From: Cochliopodium minus
Taxonomy: Eukaryota; Discosea; Himatismenida; Cochliopodiidae
Direction: 5' to 3'
NCBI GenBank assembly: GCA_024220525.1
Contig: JAMYWO010000254.1
Span: 1-57,928, forward strand
Length of the DNA: 57,928 nt
Shown here in pieces: positions 20,316-31,136 of the stretch; the stretch's first letter is position 1, and the number at the start of each line of letters is the position of its first letter. Made by a program: the position numbers and the translations under genes. The notes beneath the pieces are model-generated. The model saw nothing but the letters and a program-made list of their open reading frames with translations. It searched no databases and was not told the DNA's origin.

Positions 20316-23300
20316 TTATTGGACTACAGGATACAAAGGGAGACTTTCAACACCACATCTATGAAAGGGAGATAAAAATCAAAAAAAAACAAAACAAAAC
20401 AAACAAAAAAAATTTTTACCTGTTCCATCCTCTTGCGACTTTGATGTAACCATTAATACCCCAAAATTCAGACCATTGATTTTCTTTTTAAAAATTAAAA
20501 TTAAAAAAATTAAAAAATAAAATTGAAAAAAAATAATAAAATGATAATGAAAAAATAATAAAATAATAAAATAAAATAATGAATAAATAATTTATTTTTT
20601 TACTGATGAGCCAATAATCTTTTCCTGTGCTATCAGTGCCGTAACCAATAAGCAATACGCAATGATCAATGGTGAGTGTATTACATCCTTCAGTATCCAA
20701 GACTCCACTAAAAACAAATAAAAATAAAAATAAAATTAAAAAAAAAAAAAATAAAAAAATTTTAAAATAAAATAAAAATAAAAATATAATAAAAATACAT
20801 AAAAAAATAATAAAAATAAGATAAAAATATTTAATAAAAGGGTTACTCGTGATAAAAAGTCCATCCTTTTGTTGACACAGAGATGGCGATAGGTTGAACA
20901 TTAACTACTGCATCCATTAAAGCCTTTTAAAATAAAACATGAGAAAAAATTCAAAATAAAATTAAAAAATAAAAATTAAAAAAACAAAAAATCTAAAAAT
21001 AAAATAATAAATAATCATAAATGAAGAAAAGAAATTAAAAAAAAAACAAAAAAAATTATTTTTTTACGTGTTGATCAAGTGGGAAAACATGTTTCTTTCC
21101 AATAACAGTAACATTGTTAGAAATGGATTGACAGATTTGAGGGTTCATCTTGTAAGGGTATTGTGCTTCGGCTAAAGTAAAAAAAAAAGGATTATTTTAA
21201 TCTTTAAATTGAAATTTAAAAAAATTTTTAATACTCGGCCATTGTCCCTTGTTGTTGTTGATAACATCTTTAAAGAAAAAAATTTTAAAAAAAAATTTTA
21301 AAAAAAATTTTAAAAAAAAAATGATAAAATAAACAAAAAAATAAAAAATAACGAAATGAAAAAGTACAAAAAAAAAATAATAAAAAAAATAAAATGTTAT
21401 ACGATCGTATGATCCTCCTTGTGATCCACCGTTACATGCTGCGTTGAGGTCTCCCCAAGAACAATCCATCAAGTATTGTTCAGAAAGAGTCAACATTACA
21501 CCGTGTTTTAAAAAGTAAGCTGTATTTAAAGTTTAAAAAAAATCAACATTAATTTAAATAAAGTCAAAAAAAAAAAACAAAAAAATAAAATCAAAAAAAA
21601 AAATCATAAAAAAAAAAAATTTACCAGATTCTGCTGCTCCTGTTGCTGAAAAAGACCTTTAATCAAATATAAAGTTTAATATTTGATTTCAAATAAAAAA
21701 AAATAATAAAAAATATAAAAATGTATTTACCAACAAGAACCGCAATCACCTTGATCCTTGAGAACTAAAATTATGTTTCAATAAAAAAAAATATTAAAAT
21801 TGAAATAAAATGAATTCAAAAAAAACTTTTTCAAAAAAATAATTCAAAAAAAAAAAAAATGAGTAAAAAATTAAAATAAAAATTACCACTGACAGCTCCT
21901 TTGGTTCTCCAATCCCATGAAGAAGGGAGATCGGTTAATTTGGAAGTTTTAGGGATGTAGTACTCTTCCTTTTTGATTGGTTTGGTGTAAGGTCTGTAGC
22001 AGCTGCTGAAGGAGTTGATTTCGTCTGGGGTTTTGTCTGCCAAATGATTCAAATTCAAAATATGTGAATGGAGACCTTAAAAAAATAATAAAAAATAATA
22101 AAAATGAAATGAAAAAAAATAAAATAAAATAAAAATAAAATAAATAATAAAATAAAAATAATAATAAATAATAAAAATAAAAAATAATAAAAATAAAAAA
22201 TAATAAAAAAAAAATAATAAAATGGAAAAATAAAATGAAAAAATGAAAAAATGAAAAACAAAAATATTTAAATTTTAATAATTTTTTATTTACCAGCTTT
22301 ATGTTCCCAACGATGTTTCAAAATTGCTCCCAAGTTATTCAAAAAATGGACCTTTCTAAATTGTTTTTCTTCTTCGGTAGCATAAGACTTCTTATATTGA
22401 GAAACGTACTCCCTATAAAGATAAAATTAAATAAAACAAAGAATAAAAATAAAAATAAAAAATAAAAAATATAAAAATAATAAATAATAAATAAAAATAT
22501 AAAAATAAAAATTAAAATATAACAATAAAAAATAAAAAAAAAAATATAAAAATAAAAAATATAAAAATAATAAATAATAAATAATAAATTTATTTTTTAC
22601 TTGAAAAGTAAATCTCTATCAATATGGAACATGTGAGCCAATCTTTGAGAAGGAGTAACGATGTGGTGAGTTTCCCTGAGAGAAGAACAAATGGAAGGGA
22701 TTGCGAAATCAGAAGCATTGTAGTAGTTTGGCAAGTATGCAGTGTAATTACTGACAAACCAATCATAGTTAGGACTAATTAAAAAGAAAAATAAATTTGT
22801 TTTAAAAATTTATTTAAAAGAAAATATTACCTGTTCAACTTATTTTTTGATTTTAATTTTTTTTTTTAATTTTTTTAATTTTTTTAATTTTTTTTTTTAC
22901 GTATCCTGCCATAGATGAGCTGTAGCCGATGTAATCATAGGAAACAGGGACATTTCCTTGGGAAGTAACTGTGTAGGTGTAGTTGTTGTTAGCTCCTTCT
23001 TTGGGGAGATACAATTTGTAAACGTCACAATTAACTCCGTTGATCACTGCATTCCCAGAAAACTATTTTTAAAGAAAAATTATTTAAGAAATGAAGATTA
23101 GAAAATTAGATAATGAGTTTTTTTTTAGATTAATCATTAATCATCTTTGTACATGAGAATATTTATCCCAACCGAATCTAAACAGCGTTAGGGATAATTT
23201 AATATTACGAAAAAACAATTTATGTTTGATCACCATAAAAAATTTAATAATGAGAACAAATGAATCTTTATCATTTAATGATATTCTTGATAAAAATTAT

Positions 23301-23956
23301 ATTCGTAATAATAAATTTAAATATTTATTTTGAAATTTCTTTCGTAATATTATCCTCAATATTTTGGTGTTGATATTATTCAGAATGTTTGATTATATTT
23401 AAAGGTAAAAACTTGAACTTACGATGTACTGTGATAAATCGTTTGGAAATGCACTGACCATAGATGCTTCTTGAACAGATCTGGAACATACGATCTCTTT
23501 GTCTCTAGGATAGATGTGGTAGACTTCATAACTCTTGTCATCTCTCTTTCGGATTATGCTGGTCTCAATACCTCCCCAATATTCAATTTTTTGTTGTCCA
23601 TTGATTCCATCAAAATACATTTTGACGGGTTCAACAACCTACCAATTCGAATCGAAACAAAAGAGAATATTTAATAAACACAAATATAATTAATTTTATA
23701 ATTTTGAAATACCTTTGGCAATTTGCTCACAGTCCATTGTGGAACCTAAATAATCATAAAAAAAGAATATAAACGTTAAATTTTTAAATCCGTCCCAAAG
23801 GAAAAAAAATTCTTTTTCTTTTTCTGTTTTATATTTTTGTAAAAGTGAACAAACCTCAAATGAGAATTCGACATAATATCTAGATGGTGGGCTAGGTGCA
23901 CAATAGCAATAAAAAATCAAAGATAAAATAATTGCAACGAAATGAATGATCTTCAT
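20316..23956 (-). CDS. Papain-family (C1A) cysteine peptidase with cfaD-like N-terminal domain
   Basis: Sixteen small exons on the minus strand. Order: signal peptide (KIIHFVAIILSLIFYCYC); a roughly 200-residue N-domain (VKMYFDGINGQQKIEYWGG..PKEGANNNYTYTVTSQG) like that preceding the peptidase in dictyostelid counting-factor-associated protein D; an I29 inhibitor prodomain (EYVSQYKKSYATEEEKQFRK..LNLNHLADKTPDE); then the mature domain starting LPSSWDWRTKGAVS. Catalytic residues are seen: oxyanion Gln and nucleophile Cys in KDQGDCGSCW (21729-21766), His in TIDHCVLLIGYGTD, and Asn in NQWSEFWGINGYIKV. HCV in place of HAV and NQWSEFW in place of NSWGxxW are unusual variants. It is a secreted or lysosomal protease by family. 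The intron at 23065-23422 is much longer and less repetitive than the others. Confidence 0.88.
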
Positions 23957-24054
23957 TATTTTTTATTTTTTTTTTTTTTGAAAATAAAAATAATTTTAAT
24001 ATTCAAATATATCTGTTGATGATCAGTATTATTCTATTCCATTTTGAACAACAT

Positions 24055-24702
24055 TTAATCATCAATTTCATCTTGGCGACAAATTCCGTTTGTAGGATTG
24101 ACATATGCACAACATGCTTCAGTAGAATCCTTGCAGATTCCTGGTTGTGATCCAACACCATTATCAGATACAACAAAGACTCTTTCTTTGAGTGGTTCGA
24201 ATAATCCTTTCTTGTACTTATTACGGATGGAGGGTTGACTGGAACATTTGTTAACAATAGGAGGCAATCCACAAGGACTTGTTTTGAATAAACATTTAGG
24301 TTGTCTCAAATAATTTCCAGAGGAACTGTTGAATAAACTATCAGGAATGAATGATAAGAGAAATGGAACATCAGTTGCTAATGTAGTAAGACTTGTAGAT
24401 GCAGTGAAATCTATCTTTGATACTTTGTTTCTTATATTCTGACAAATATATGATACTTCTACATCCTCTGTTATTGCATCACCTGTTGATATAGGCAAGC
24501 ATGATCCAACAGAATATGATTTCATTGTGGTACTCAAACTTTCGAATTGGGTACATGTTCCATAATAATCCAATGTCAACAAAGATTTATCAAATACCAT
24601 TCCTCTTGCTTTTTTATTCAATTTTATCACTTCTCCTGATACAAATGAAGATGATATAAAACATAGTACAACCAAAATAACCAATATACTACTTGCAGTC
24701 AT
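24055..24702 (-). CDS. Secreted Cys-rich protein, unknown family
   Basis: A single-exon gene of 215 residues starting at ATG 24702. It has a clear signal peptide (ASSILVILVVLCFISSSFVS). About a dozen cysteines lie in the mature part, clustered near the C-terminus (CKDSTEACCAYVNP, NGICRQDEIDD), which points to disulfides and extracellular export. Two N-x-S/T sites occur. I do not recognise a domain. It is read as a separate gene from the cathepsin because it has its own start and signal peptide, about 98 bases upstream of the peptidase start on the same strand. Lack of introns sets it apart from its neighbours. Confidence 0.75.
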   Translation of the reverse strand: MTASSILVILVVLCFISSSFVSGEVIKLNKKARGMVFDKSLLTLDYYGTCTQFESLSTTMKSYSVGSCLPISTGDAITEDVEVSYICQNIRNKVSKIDFTASTSLTTLATDVPFLLSFIPDSLFNSSSGNYLRQPKCLFKTSPCGLPPIVNKCSSQPSIRNKYKKGLFEPLKERVFVVSDNGVGSQPGICKDSTEACCAYVNPTNGICRQDEIDD

Positions 24703-24872
24703 TTTTTTTTATATTATTTATATTTTTAACAGTAATTGCCATTTTATGGTGTCAAAAAAAAAAAAAATCATTGTTTGAAAAATTTTTTGTCAATCATACT
24801 CATTTTTAGGTTTTTGATGATTCAATAGATGATATGGATTGGTTATAAATATTTAATTTCTTTTCTTTTCCT

Positions 24873-25479
24873 TTATAAATTTGAAATTGATTTATTATTC
24901 TTGATCGCAATAGCCTCTATTTCAATTAGAGCATTTCTTGGCAAAGTTTTGACAGCATATGCAGTTCTATTTTATCATCAAGATTTTTTTTTTTGAATAT
25001 TTCAATTTGGGTAATAGAAAGTAAAAAAGGAGATATATATACCTTGCAGGAGGTTTATTGGTGAAATATTGACCATATATTCTATTCATCTCTCCATATA
25101 AAGAGATATCAGATAATAAAACTGTCACTTTAACAACATTTTCAAGAGAAGATCCAGCAGCTATATTATTGAATAATAAGTTTGATATGATGGATAAATT
25201 TGATTTGTATAAAAATTCCTTCTTAATTTTTACCTTCCAAAATATTTTTCAAATTTTCCAATGCTTGTGTAGCTTGTCCAACCAAATCTTGTTTCATTTC
25301 TCCATTTTTAGGTGTCCCTTTAATTCATGAAGTGATTAAATTTTGAGAGGAAGTTAACTGAAGGAAAATATACCCAATTGTCCACTTACAAAAATGAAAT
25401 TGCCAGCTTGGATAGCCATTGAATATGGAAGGTTTCCAGGAGGAGTGTTTTTATCAGTAAATATTACTTCTTTTTGCAT
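24873..25479 (-). CDS. RIDA: RidA/YjgF enamine-imine deaminase
   Basis: Hydrolyses reactive 2-aminoacrylate-type imines made by PLP enzymes. Four exons (about 25479-25376, 25313-25234, 25165-25046, 24968-24873) join to roughly 130 residues. Family signatures in order: NTPPGNLPYSMAIQAGNFIF, VSGQLG, GEMKQDLVGQATQALENLK, VVKVTVLLSDISLYGEMN, and the C-terminal P-A-R-T-A-Y-A-V..LPRNALIEIEAIA. The catalytic Arg sits in PPARTAY, and an intron splits its codon (AG|A). Length matches cytosolic or mitochondrial RidA, and no clear presequence is visible. Confidence 0.93.
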
Positions 25480-25604
25480 TATTTCTAATTTTTTTTTAAT
25501 TTCAAAGCAAAGATCTTTTTTTGATTTTAAGATATCAATAGGTTTCAGATAGACAAGTGCATTTGATGAATATAAAAAAAAATTGTGGTATATTTTTTGT
25601 ATAG

Positions 25605-26433
25605 ATGAAAAGAAGTCTTGATGATGAATTCCTATTTGCTTGCAAAAATGATTATCTCGAAGAAATTAAAGAATTTCTCGATAAAGGAGCCAATATTGAA
25701 TCAAGAGATAAGCTGGTATGATTTCAATAATCAACATATACCAGATATTAAAACCTAAAATTAAGAATATTAAAAAATATATTGAAAGAATTGGTGTGCT
25801 ATACATAATACAGCGAGATATGGGTAAAACTCTTTTAAGCAATTACAAATATATCGATATTTTATTTTTCTTTTAAGATATACTGAAGCAACAAAGCTCT
25901 TGATTGAAAGAAAAGCGAATGTGAATAGTTTGGTTGGAGATTGGGGTGCATTGCATTTTGCATCTTGCTATAATCATTTGGGAGTTGTAGAATTATTGTT
26001 GCAATCAAAAGAAGTCAAGATAACAAAGGATAATGAAGGACAAACACCCATCACCATCGCCCAAAACTCCAATAATTCGAAATTACTAGATCTCTTCTCA
26101 AAATATATCGATAATGAAACGAATGATGTGAAGAAAATGGACCTAAACAATCAAAATAACAATAAAGAAGAGAAAGATGTAAATAGAAATGATGATAAGA
26201 ACTCTAATACAGAAATAGGAGTGAATAATAAATTGATAGATTTCTTTGAGAAACAATTAGAATATTTTAAAGGGATAATCGAAAAACAGAATACGACAAT
26301 ACAAAATCAACAGAACAAGATCGATGAATTGCAGAATAAATTGTTTGTGGTCACTATAGAGAATCAAAAGAGGATAATCGATCAACAAAACGAGAAGATA
26401 AAACAGTTAATGATGACAAAAGAAGATAAATAA
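25605..26433 (+). CDS. Ankyrin-repeat protein with C-terminal coiled coil
   Basis: Exons 25605-25715, 25789-25823 (35 nt) and 25878-26433 join to 233 residues. Residues 1-110 hold about three ankyrin repeats: FLFACKNDYLEEIKEFLDKG, the middle repeat spread over the small exon (NWCAIHNTARYGYTEATKLL), and GALHFASCYNHLGVVELLLQ. An Asn/Lys/Asp-rich linker leads to a 75-residue heptad-like helix rich in Gln/Lys/Ile (NKLIDFFEKQLEYFKGIIEK..IENQKRIIDQQNEKIKQL), probably a dimerising coiled coil. No enzymatic domain is seen, so it is probably an adaptor. It is divergent from the RidA gene, 125 bases apart. Confidence 0.88.
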
Positions 26434-26567
26434 TGAGGGAGAATGAAAAGAATAATTTAAAGAGGAAATTTGGAAAATAAATTTTTTTTTATTTTTTTAT
26501 TTTTTTTTTCTCCTTCAAAATATATTTTCCAAAAACATTCAAATTTAAACACTATCTAACCTCCGTA

Positions 26568-26921
26568 TTAGATGCGATAAACAAAGTTGGTGTTGTTGAG
26601 TTGAGGAGATTGGTTAATAGGCATAGGCATTTGAGGGATCATCTGGGTAGGTTGTTGTTGAGGGAAAGGGACAGAGATGAATTGCATTTGTTGTTGTTGG
26701 GGTTGTTGGAGGGATTGTTGTTGGATGAATTGATGGGTGGAAGGTTGGATGAATTGGGGTTGTTGGATGAATTGATGGGTCTGTTGTGGTTGCTGGAGGG
26801 TCTGTTGTGGTTGAGGGATCATGTTTTGTTGGGGATGGATTGCATAGACGAGGGGGATTTGTTGGTTGTTGAACATGATGGTTTGTTGTGGTTGTTGTTG
26901 TTGTTCTTGGATTGGGATCAT
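26568..26921 (-). CDS. Gln/Pro-rich low-complexity protein
   Basis: An open frame of 117 residues from ATG 26921, about one third Gln, with repeated QQPQQ, PQQTHQFIQQPQFI and STHQFIQQ units. It ends with NNTNFVYRI. Upstream in frame lies NSQSINTTPNDYV behind an AATAG acceptor-like site, so an unseen 5' exon is possible. The composition is what one expects of a prion-like or transcription-cofactor segment, but there is no recognisable domain. GTT/TTG runs on the opposite strand create a long shadow frame that I do not believe is coding. Confidence 0.55.
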   Translation of the reverse strand: MIPIQEQQQQPQQTIMFNNQQIPLVYAIHPQQNMIPQPQQTLQQPQQTHQFIQQPQFIQPSTHQFIQQQSLQQPQQQQMQFISVPFPQQQPTQMIPQMPMPINQSPQLNNTNFVYRI

Positions 26922-27243
26922 GACGTAGTCATTAGGAGTGGTATTGATGGATTGGCTATTTTTTTTTTGTTGAGAGGATAATTAAATGTGAGTAAAATAA
27001 CAGGATATTCATTTGAAAGAGTCAAAATAAGAAGTAATTTGTGTTTATGGATAAATTAAATGATTGGATATATATGAGAGATTGAATAATTTGAATATTA
27101 TTTTTGGATTTTATAATCATAATTAATTTATTGAGGAAATACAAATAATATTAACATCAACATCATATATTTTAAAAAGATAACCAGATAATTTAATTTA
27201 TATTTTTATAAGAGTATGAAATTTTTATAATATTTTATTTTTC

Positions 27244-27735
27244 TTACCCTTGGGTATTTTCAACAACATTTTGTAATTCATTTTGTTGTTGATTTTGATT
27301 GCATTGTCTTTTGTTGCAGCATGTAGGAAAAGTTCCATGGATCTTCTCATAATCATCTACTTTGCGTCTTATTCTGAATGCAGCAAATCCAGACAAACCA
27401 ATCAACATAGATACTCCCATAAACAAGATGACATTCCAAAATTGCATACCAAAGTTGATAGTTATATAAGTGATAACGAATGTTCCAAGGAATGATTGTA
27501 TAACTGATACAATTCCAAATGTCACCAAGCAGCATCTATTTTTTGTACGTACAGCAATAAGTCCTAATATTGCTAATATCATTCCTACGATGAAATGTGC
27601 TGGGTTCCAATAGTATGATACAATAGCCAATCTTACCAAGCATACAAAGAGAAGGAATCCACAAAGTTTTCTGATTCTTCTCATTCTTCTTCCCTTTCCA
27701 ATTGGATCTACTACATTTGTATTTTCTGTTTCCAT
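27244..27735 (-). CDS. Four-helix transmembrane protein, unknown family
   Basis: A single-exon gene of 163 residues from ATG 27735. Four hydrophobic segments are clear: LCGFLLFVCLVRLAIVSYYW (~25-44), FIVGMILAILGLIAV (~48-62), LVTFGIVSVIQSFLGTFVIT (~71-92) and WNVILFMGVSMLIGLSGFAA (~100-120). The N-terminus is basic (GKGRRMRRIRK), so by the positive-inside rule both ends are probably cytosolic. The C-terminus is Asn/Gln-rich and contains CCNKRQC. It resembles tetraspan/TMEM-type proteins in general shape only, and I assign no function. Confidence 0.75.
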   Translation of the reverse strand: METENTNVVDPIGKGRRMRRIRKLCGFLLFVCLVRLAIVSYYWNPAHFIVGMILAILGLIAVRTKNRCCLVTFGIVSVIQSFLGTFVITYITINFGMQFWNVILFMGVSMLIGLSGFAAFRIRRKVDDYEKIHGTFPTCCNKRQCNQNQQQNELQNVVENTQG

Positions 27736-28068
27736 ATTTAGGCTTTTTTCAATTTTTTTTTTTTTAATTTTTTATTTTTGTTCAAGAATCTTTTTTAATA
27801 ATTTTTTATTTGAATTTGTTTAAAAGTGAATGACACCTGATATTTTAGTTTTGATCTAGATCAAATTTAAAAACAAATTTTTGAATTTAACCAAAGATCT
27901 AAAGCAAAAATTTGAATAAAAGTTAAATTTTGGGTAAATTCAGTGATAAAGAAATTGATTTTTTCAAAAAAAAAAGAAAATGAAATTTAATGAGCAAAAG
28001 TTGATTTAAATTGAAATTTAATTTGTTATAAAAGATATTTTTGAAAACAAAATTTAGTAAAAACACAT
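27736..28068. other. Intergenic region, no gene seen
   Basis: About 330 A/T-rich bases between two minus-strand genes. They must hold the 3' UTR of the RasGEF gene and the promoter of the four-helix protein. TTTGAATTTAACC-like and GATCTAGATC words occur singly. I find no RNA gene, ORF or repeat. Confidence 0.6.
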
Positions 28069-31017
28069 TTATAAATGATCATTTTCCTCGACAAGATCCA
28101 AATCGAGATTATTTCCATCAACTTTCTTTTTTTTCTTTTTGATACTCGAACTAACAGAAGTGGTTCTGCTGGAAGAATTTTTGAAAACTTTTTGAGAAGT
28201 AATGGGTTTCTTAGAATCAATAGTGCGAGTCCTCGTGATATACACACTATCCTTATCGTTCGTAAAGAGAGCTCTCTTCAATTTAACATTGTTATCATTC
28301 AAATGGTTATTTGTTTTTATAAGGTTTTCATTCTCTGTTTCTAAATTGGTGATTTTCAATCTCAAATTGATAATTTCTTGCTTCATTCTTTCTTCTTCCA
28401 TGAGCATTTTTTCTATAGCTTCTTCGGTAGATTTTGGTTCTATTTTTTTTTTTAAAAAATTTAAATATTTATTAAAAATATGGAAAGGAAAACTTTAATT
28501 ACCAATTTTTGTGGATAAACTAAAAGCTTCCTCTTCACTTACTTTGTCAATCCCAAATATCAGGTACTGGTTTAAGCTTTGATCGATTTTGATTGTAAAG
28601 TTTTGTTCTAAAAGAAACAATGATTTTTTAAAAATAAATATCAAAAGTATTACCAACCTGATTTTCTTTGATTATTGATAAAACAGATGCGATTTTTCTA
28701 AACTTTTCCCAATTTACAATATTTTCTTTAAAAAAGTTTTTGAGAGTCTCGTCTATGAAGAACATATCTTTCAAAAACAAACCCAAGTATGGAATGAAGG
28801 GTTTTCTAGAAGTTTCGACCAATTTACGATATATCTTATAGTTATTTTGATGGGAAATACTAATACTAACTTTTTGATAAAAACTAATTTCTTCTTTTTT
28901 GAGTTGTTCCCATGTTTTCTAGTTTTTGATTTTTTTTTTTCAATTGTTTTTTTAATTTTTTTTTTTTTTATTTTTTATTTTTACGTGTAATCTTTTGACG
29001 GGAGTTGAGGTTAGTGCCCCTATTATCTGGAAGATACTAGAATAATTGTTGAAATCTAAGCAGAATTGAATCACTTTGATAAAAAATCTGATGATTTCCA
29101 CTCTTTTAGATAAATTGAAAGCCTATTTCAAAAATTCATAAAAATAAATGAAAATAAAATGCATTATGTTAACCTTTATAATACTCGAAACAACCCATTG
29201 TCTATTTTAAAATTTTTTTTTTTTTGTAAATTTTTTTTTGTATATTTAAATTTATAATAAATTACGAAACATGATTAAAAAAGCTTGTAGATTGGAAAAT
29301 GGAGGGTGTTATAGTCTTTTTGTCCTTTTTAGACCATTTTTGAGATAGAATCTCGTTGAAATTTAATTTTTTGAAAATGTGAGATTCAATGAGAGTAAGT
29401 TGCTCTGCAACTTGTTTGGGAGTAATCTCCTCAAAATTAAAATCTTTTATTTCTGTCACATTCTCCATTCTTTCGCTCATTGAAAAAAGATCCGCATTAA
29501 TTTCCTTTTTCTCTTTTAAAATTTTTAATAGAAATGAAGAGATAGGCTTGTTGAATTTAAAGATCGTTTTTTCTACGAAAGAAATTAAATTCTGCTCAAA
29601 ATCTTGGTCTATTTCCTTGTAATGATTCTCGATAATTTGTTTCAAAAGTGATATTATTTTCACTCCTAAAGAAAAAAAAATTAAAATAAATTAAAAATAA
29701 AAAAAATTTAAATTAAAAATTAAAATAATTTTTAAAAAATTTTGAAATTAATTAAAATAATTTTTAAAAAAATTTAAAGTTAATTTTAATTTTGTTTTGA
29801 AGAAAAATTATCGATATTTTCTCTTTTTTTTTTTACTTATTATGTTCAGAAAAGGAGATTCGAGAAAAAACCTTTCGTTTAATTCCTTAAAAAACTCCTC
29901 TGTCTTGCAAAATGTTCTAAATGTGAGAATGAACTGCTTTATCAAAAGAGGGTCAGAAAATTTTTCAAAAGTCACCCTAAAAAATTTTTTTATTTTTATT
30001 TTTTTTATTTATTTTTTTTATTTTTTTTAATTTTATTATTTTTTTGATTATTTTTTTGATTATTTTTTTATTAAGAAACCTTTCTATCAATCTTTTGATT
30101 GAAGCATATTTTATTTTCGGAAAGGGATAATTTGGATCCGTCTCAAATTTAATGTCATCTATTTGTAAGTGAGCTTCCTCTTCTTCATCAATTAAAATCT
30201 CCGAAGAAAAATTTCTTATCGAAGTTGAAGTTTTTCTTGTATTAAAAAAAAATTATTAATTTTATTTTTAGTTTAATTAATTAATTAATATTTTTCAATT
30301 TATTTTTTTTTACTTTTTTGTTGATGATTTTGGTCTTTCTTTCTTAAGTTGATTTTCTGCAGTTACTGTTTGTATCGCTTCTTTCAGTGTGATATCTTGC
30401 TTGCTTCCATAGAAGTTGTGTTTTTTCCAGGTGTAAAAATACTCCTCTGAATAAATGAACTCTGCAGAACTTTGACAATACAATATTTTTGCATTAATAC
30501 AACTTTGACAAATTTTGATTGCTTTTAAAATTGAAATTTCTTTAAAATTGTATTTTTATTTTTATTTTTTATTTTACCAGTATGAATATCATTGACATTT
30601 GGCAAAACCATTATTATCCACCACACCAAATTAATCGCAGAGATATATTCATAATTTGATAATATTTGGATCTGTGTATATTTTGGGAATATTAAATTTG
30701 AACATATCGAATTTCCTTTTTATAGAAATATTTCTTACGTTGGATGAATATATCTTCTCTATTCCATGATTTTCATCTTCAAATTCTTCATTTATTTTAA
30801 GCAAACATATGAAATCCTCATCATAATCCTCTTTCTTCAACAGATTGCTTTTTCTTGTTATTGGAAATTTTATATTTTCCACATATCCATTCCCATACAT
30901 CACATTTCTGCTTATAAATGAATTTGATAATTCGTCTAATTTGGATTCTAGAAGTAAATCATTGGTATCCATTGAATCTTTCTTTTTTATTTTAAAAATT
31001 TGATCTTCCATTTTCAT
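28069..31017 (-). CDS. Ras guanine-nucleotide exchange factor (RasGEF_N + CDC25 domain)
   Basis: Activates Ras-type GTPases by nucleotide exchange. About eleven exons. The N-terminus (from ATG 31017) is unique. RasGEF_N follows: IKYASIKRLIERF, then VTFEKFSDPLLIKQFILTFR and FCKTEEFFKEL. The catalytic CDC25 domain reads FEEITPKQVAEQLTLIESHI, QWVVSSIIK, LSKRVEIIRFFIKVIQFCLD, NNYSSIFQIIGALTSTPVKR, and KPFIPYLGLFLKDMFFIDET. A C-terminal coiled coil (EEERMKQEIINLRLKITNLE) ends in a Lys/Ser-rich tail. The first intron is open in frame and easily mistaken for coding; the donor AAC|GTAAGA (near 30736) and acceptor CACAG (near 30671) restore IQILSNYEYISAINLVWWII. No DEP or kinase domain is visible. It starts 119 bases from the divergent PARN gene. 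Confidence 0.9.
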
Positions 31018-31136
31018 TAAATCAAATTTTATTTAATGATGTTTGATAAGATACATAGAGATAATATTGAGAACATATTTTGATCGGTAAATTCCAATTA
31101 ATAAGATGAAATGCTTTGATTTTCAGAAAAATAAAA
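31018..31136. promoter_or_regulatory. Bidirectional promoter region between RasGEF and PARN
   Basis: Only 119 bases separate the two divergent ATGs, so both transcripts must start here or overlap. The sequence is A/T-rich, with no clear TATA box. Confidence 0.55.

Noticed and set aside
22055-22261. Phe/Ile-rich minus-strand frame of 68 residues
   Set aside because: Translation of a poly-TAAAA intron in the cathepsin gene; exon phases on both sides show it is spliced out.
26601-26981. Leu/Arg-rich plus-strand frame of 126 residues
   Set aside because: Antisense shadow of the Gln/Pro-rich frame at 26568-26921.
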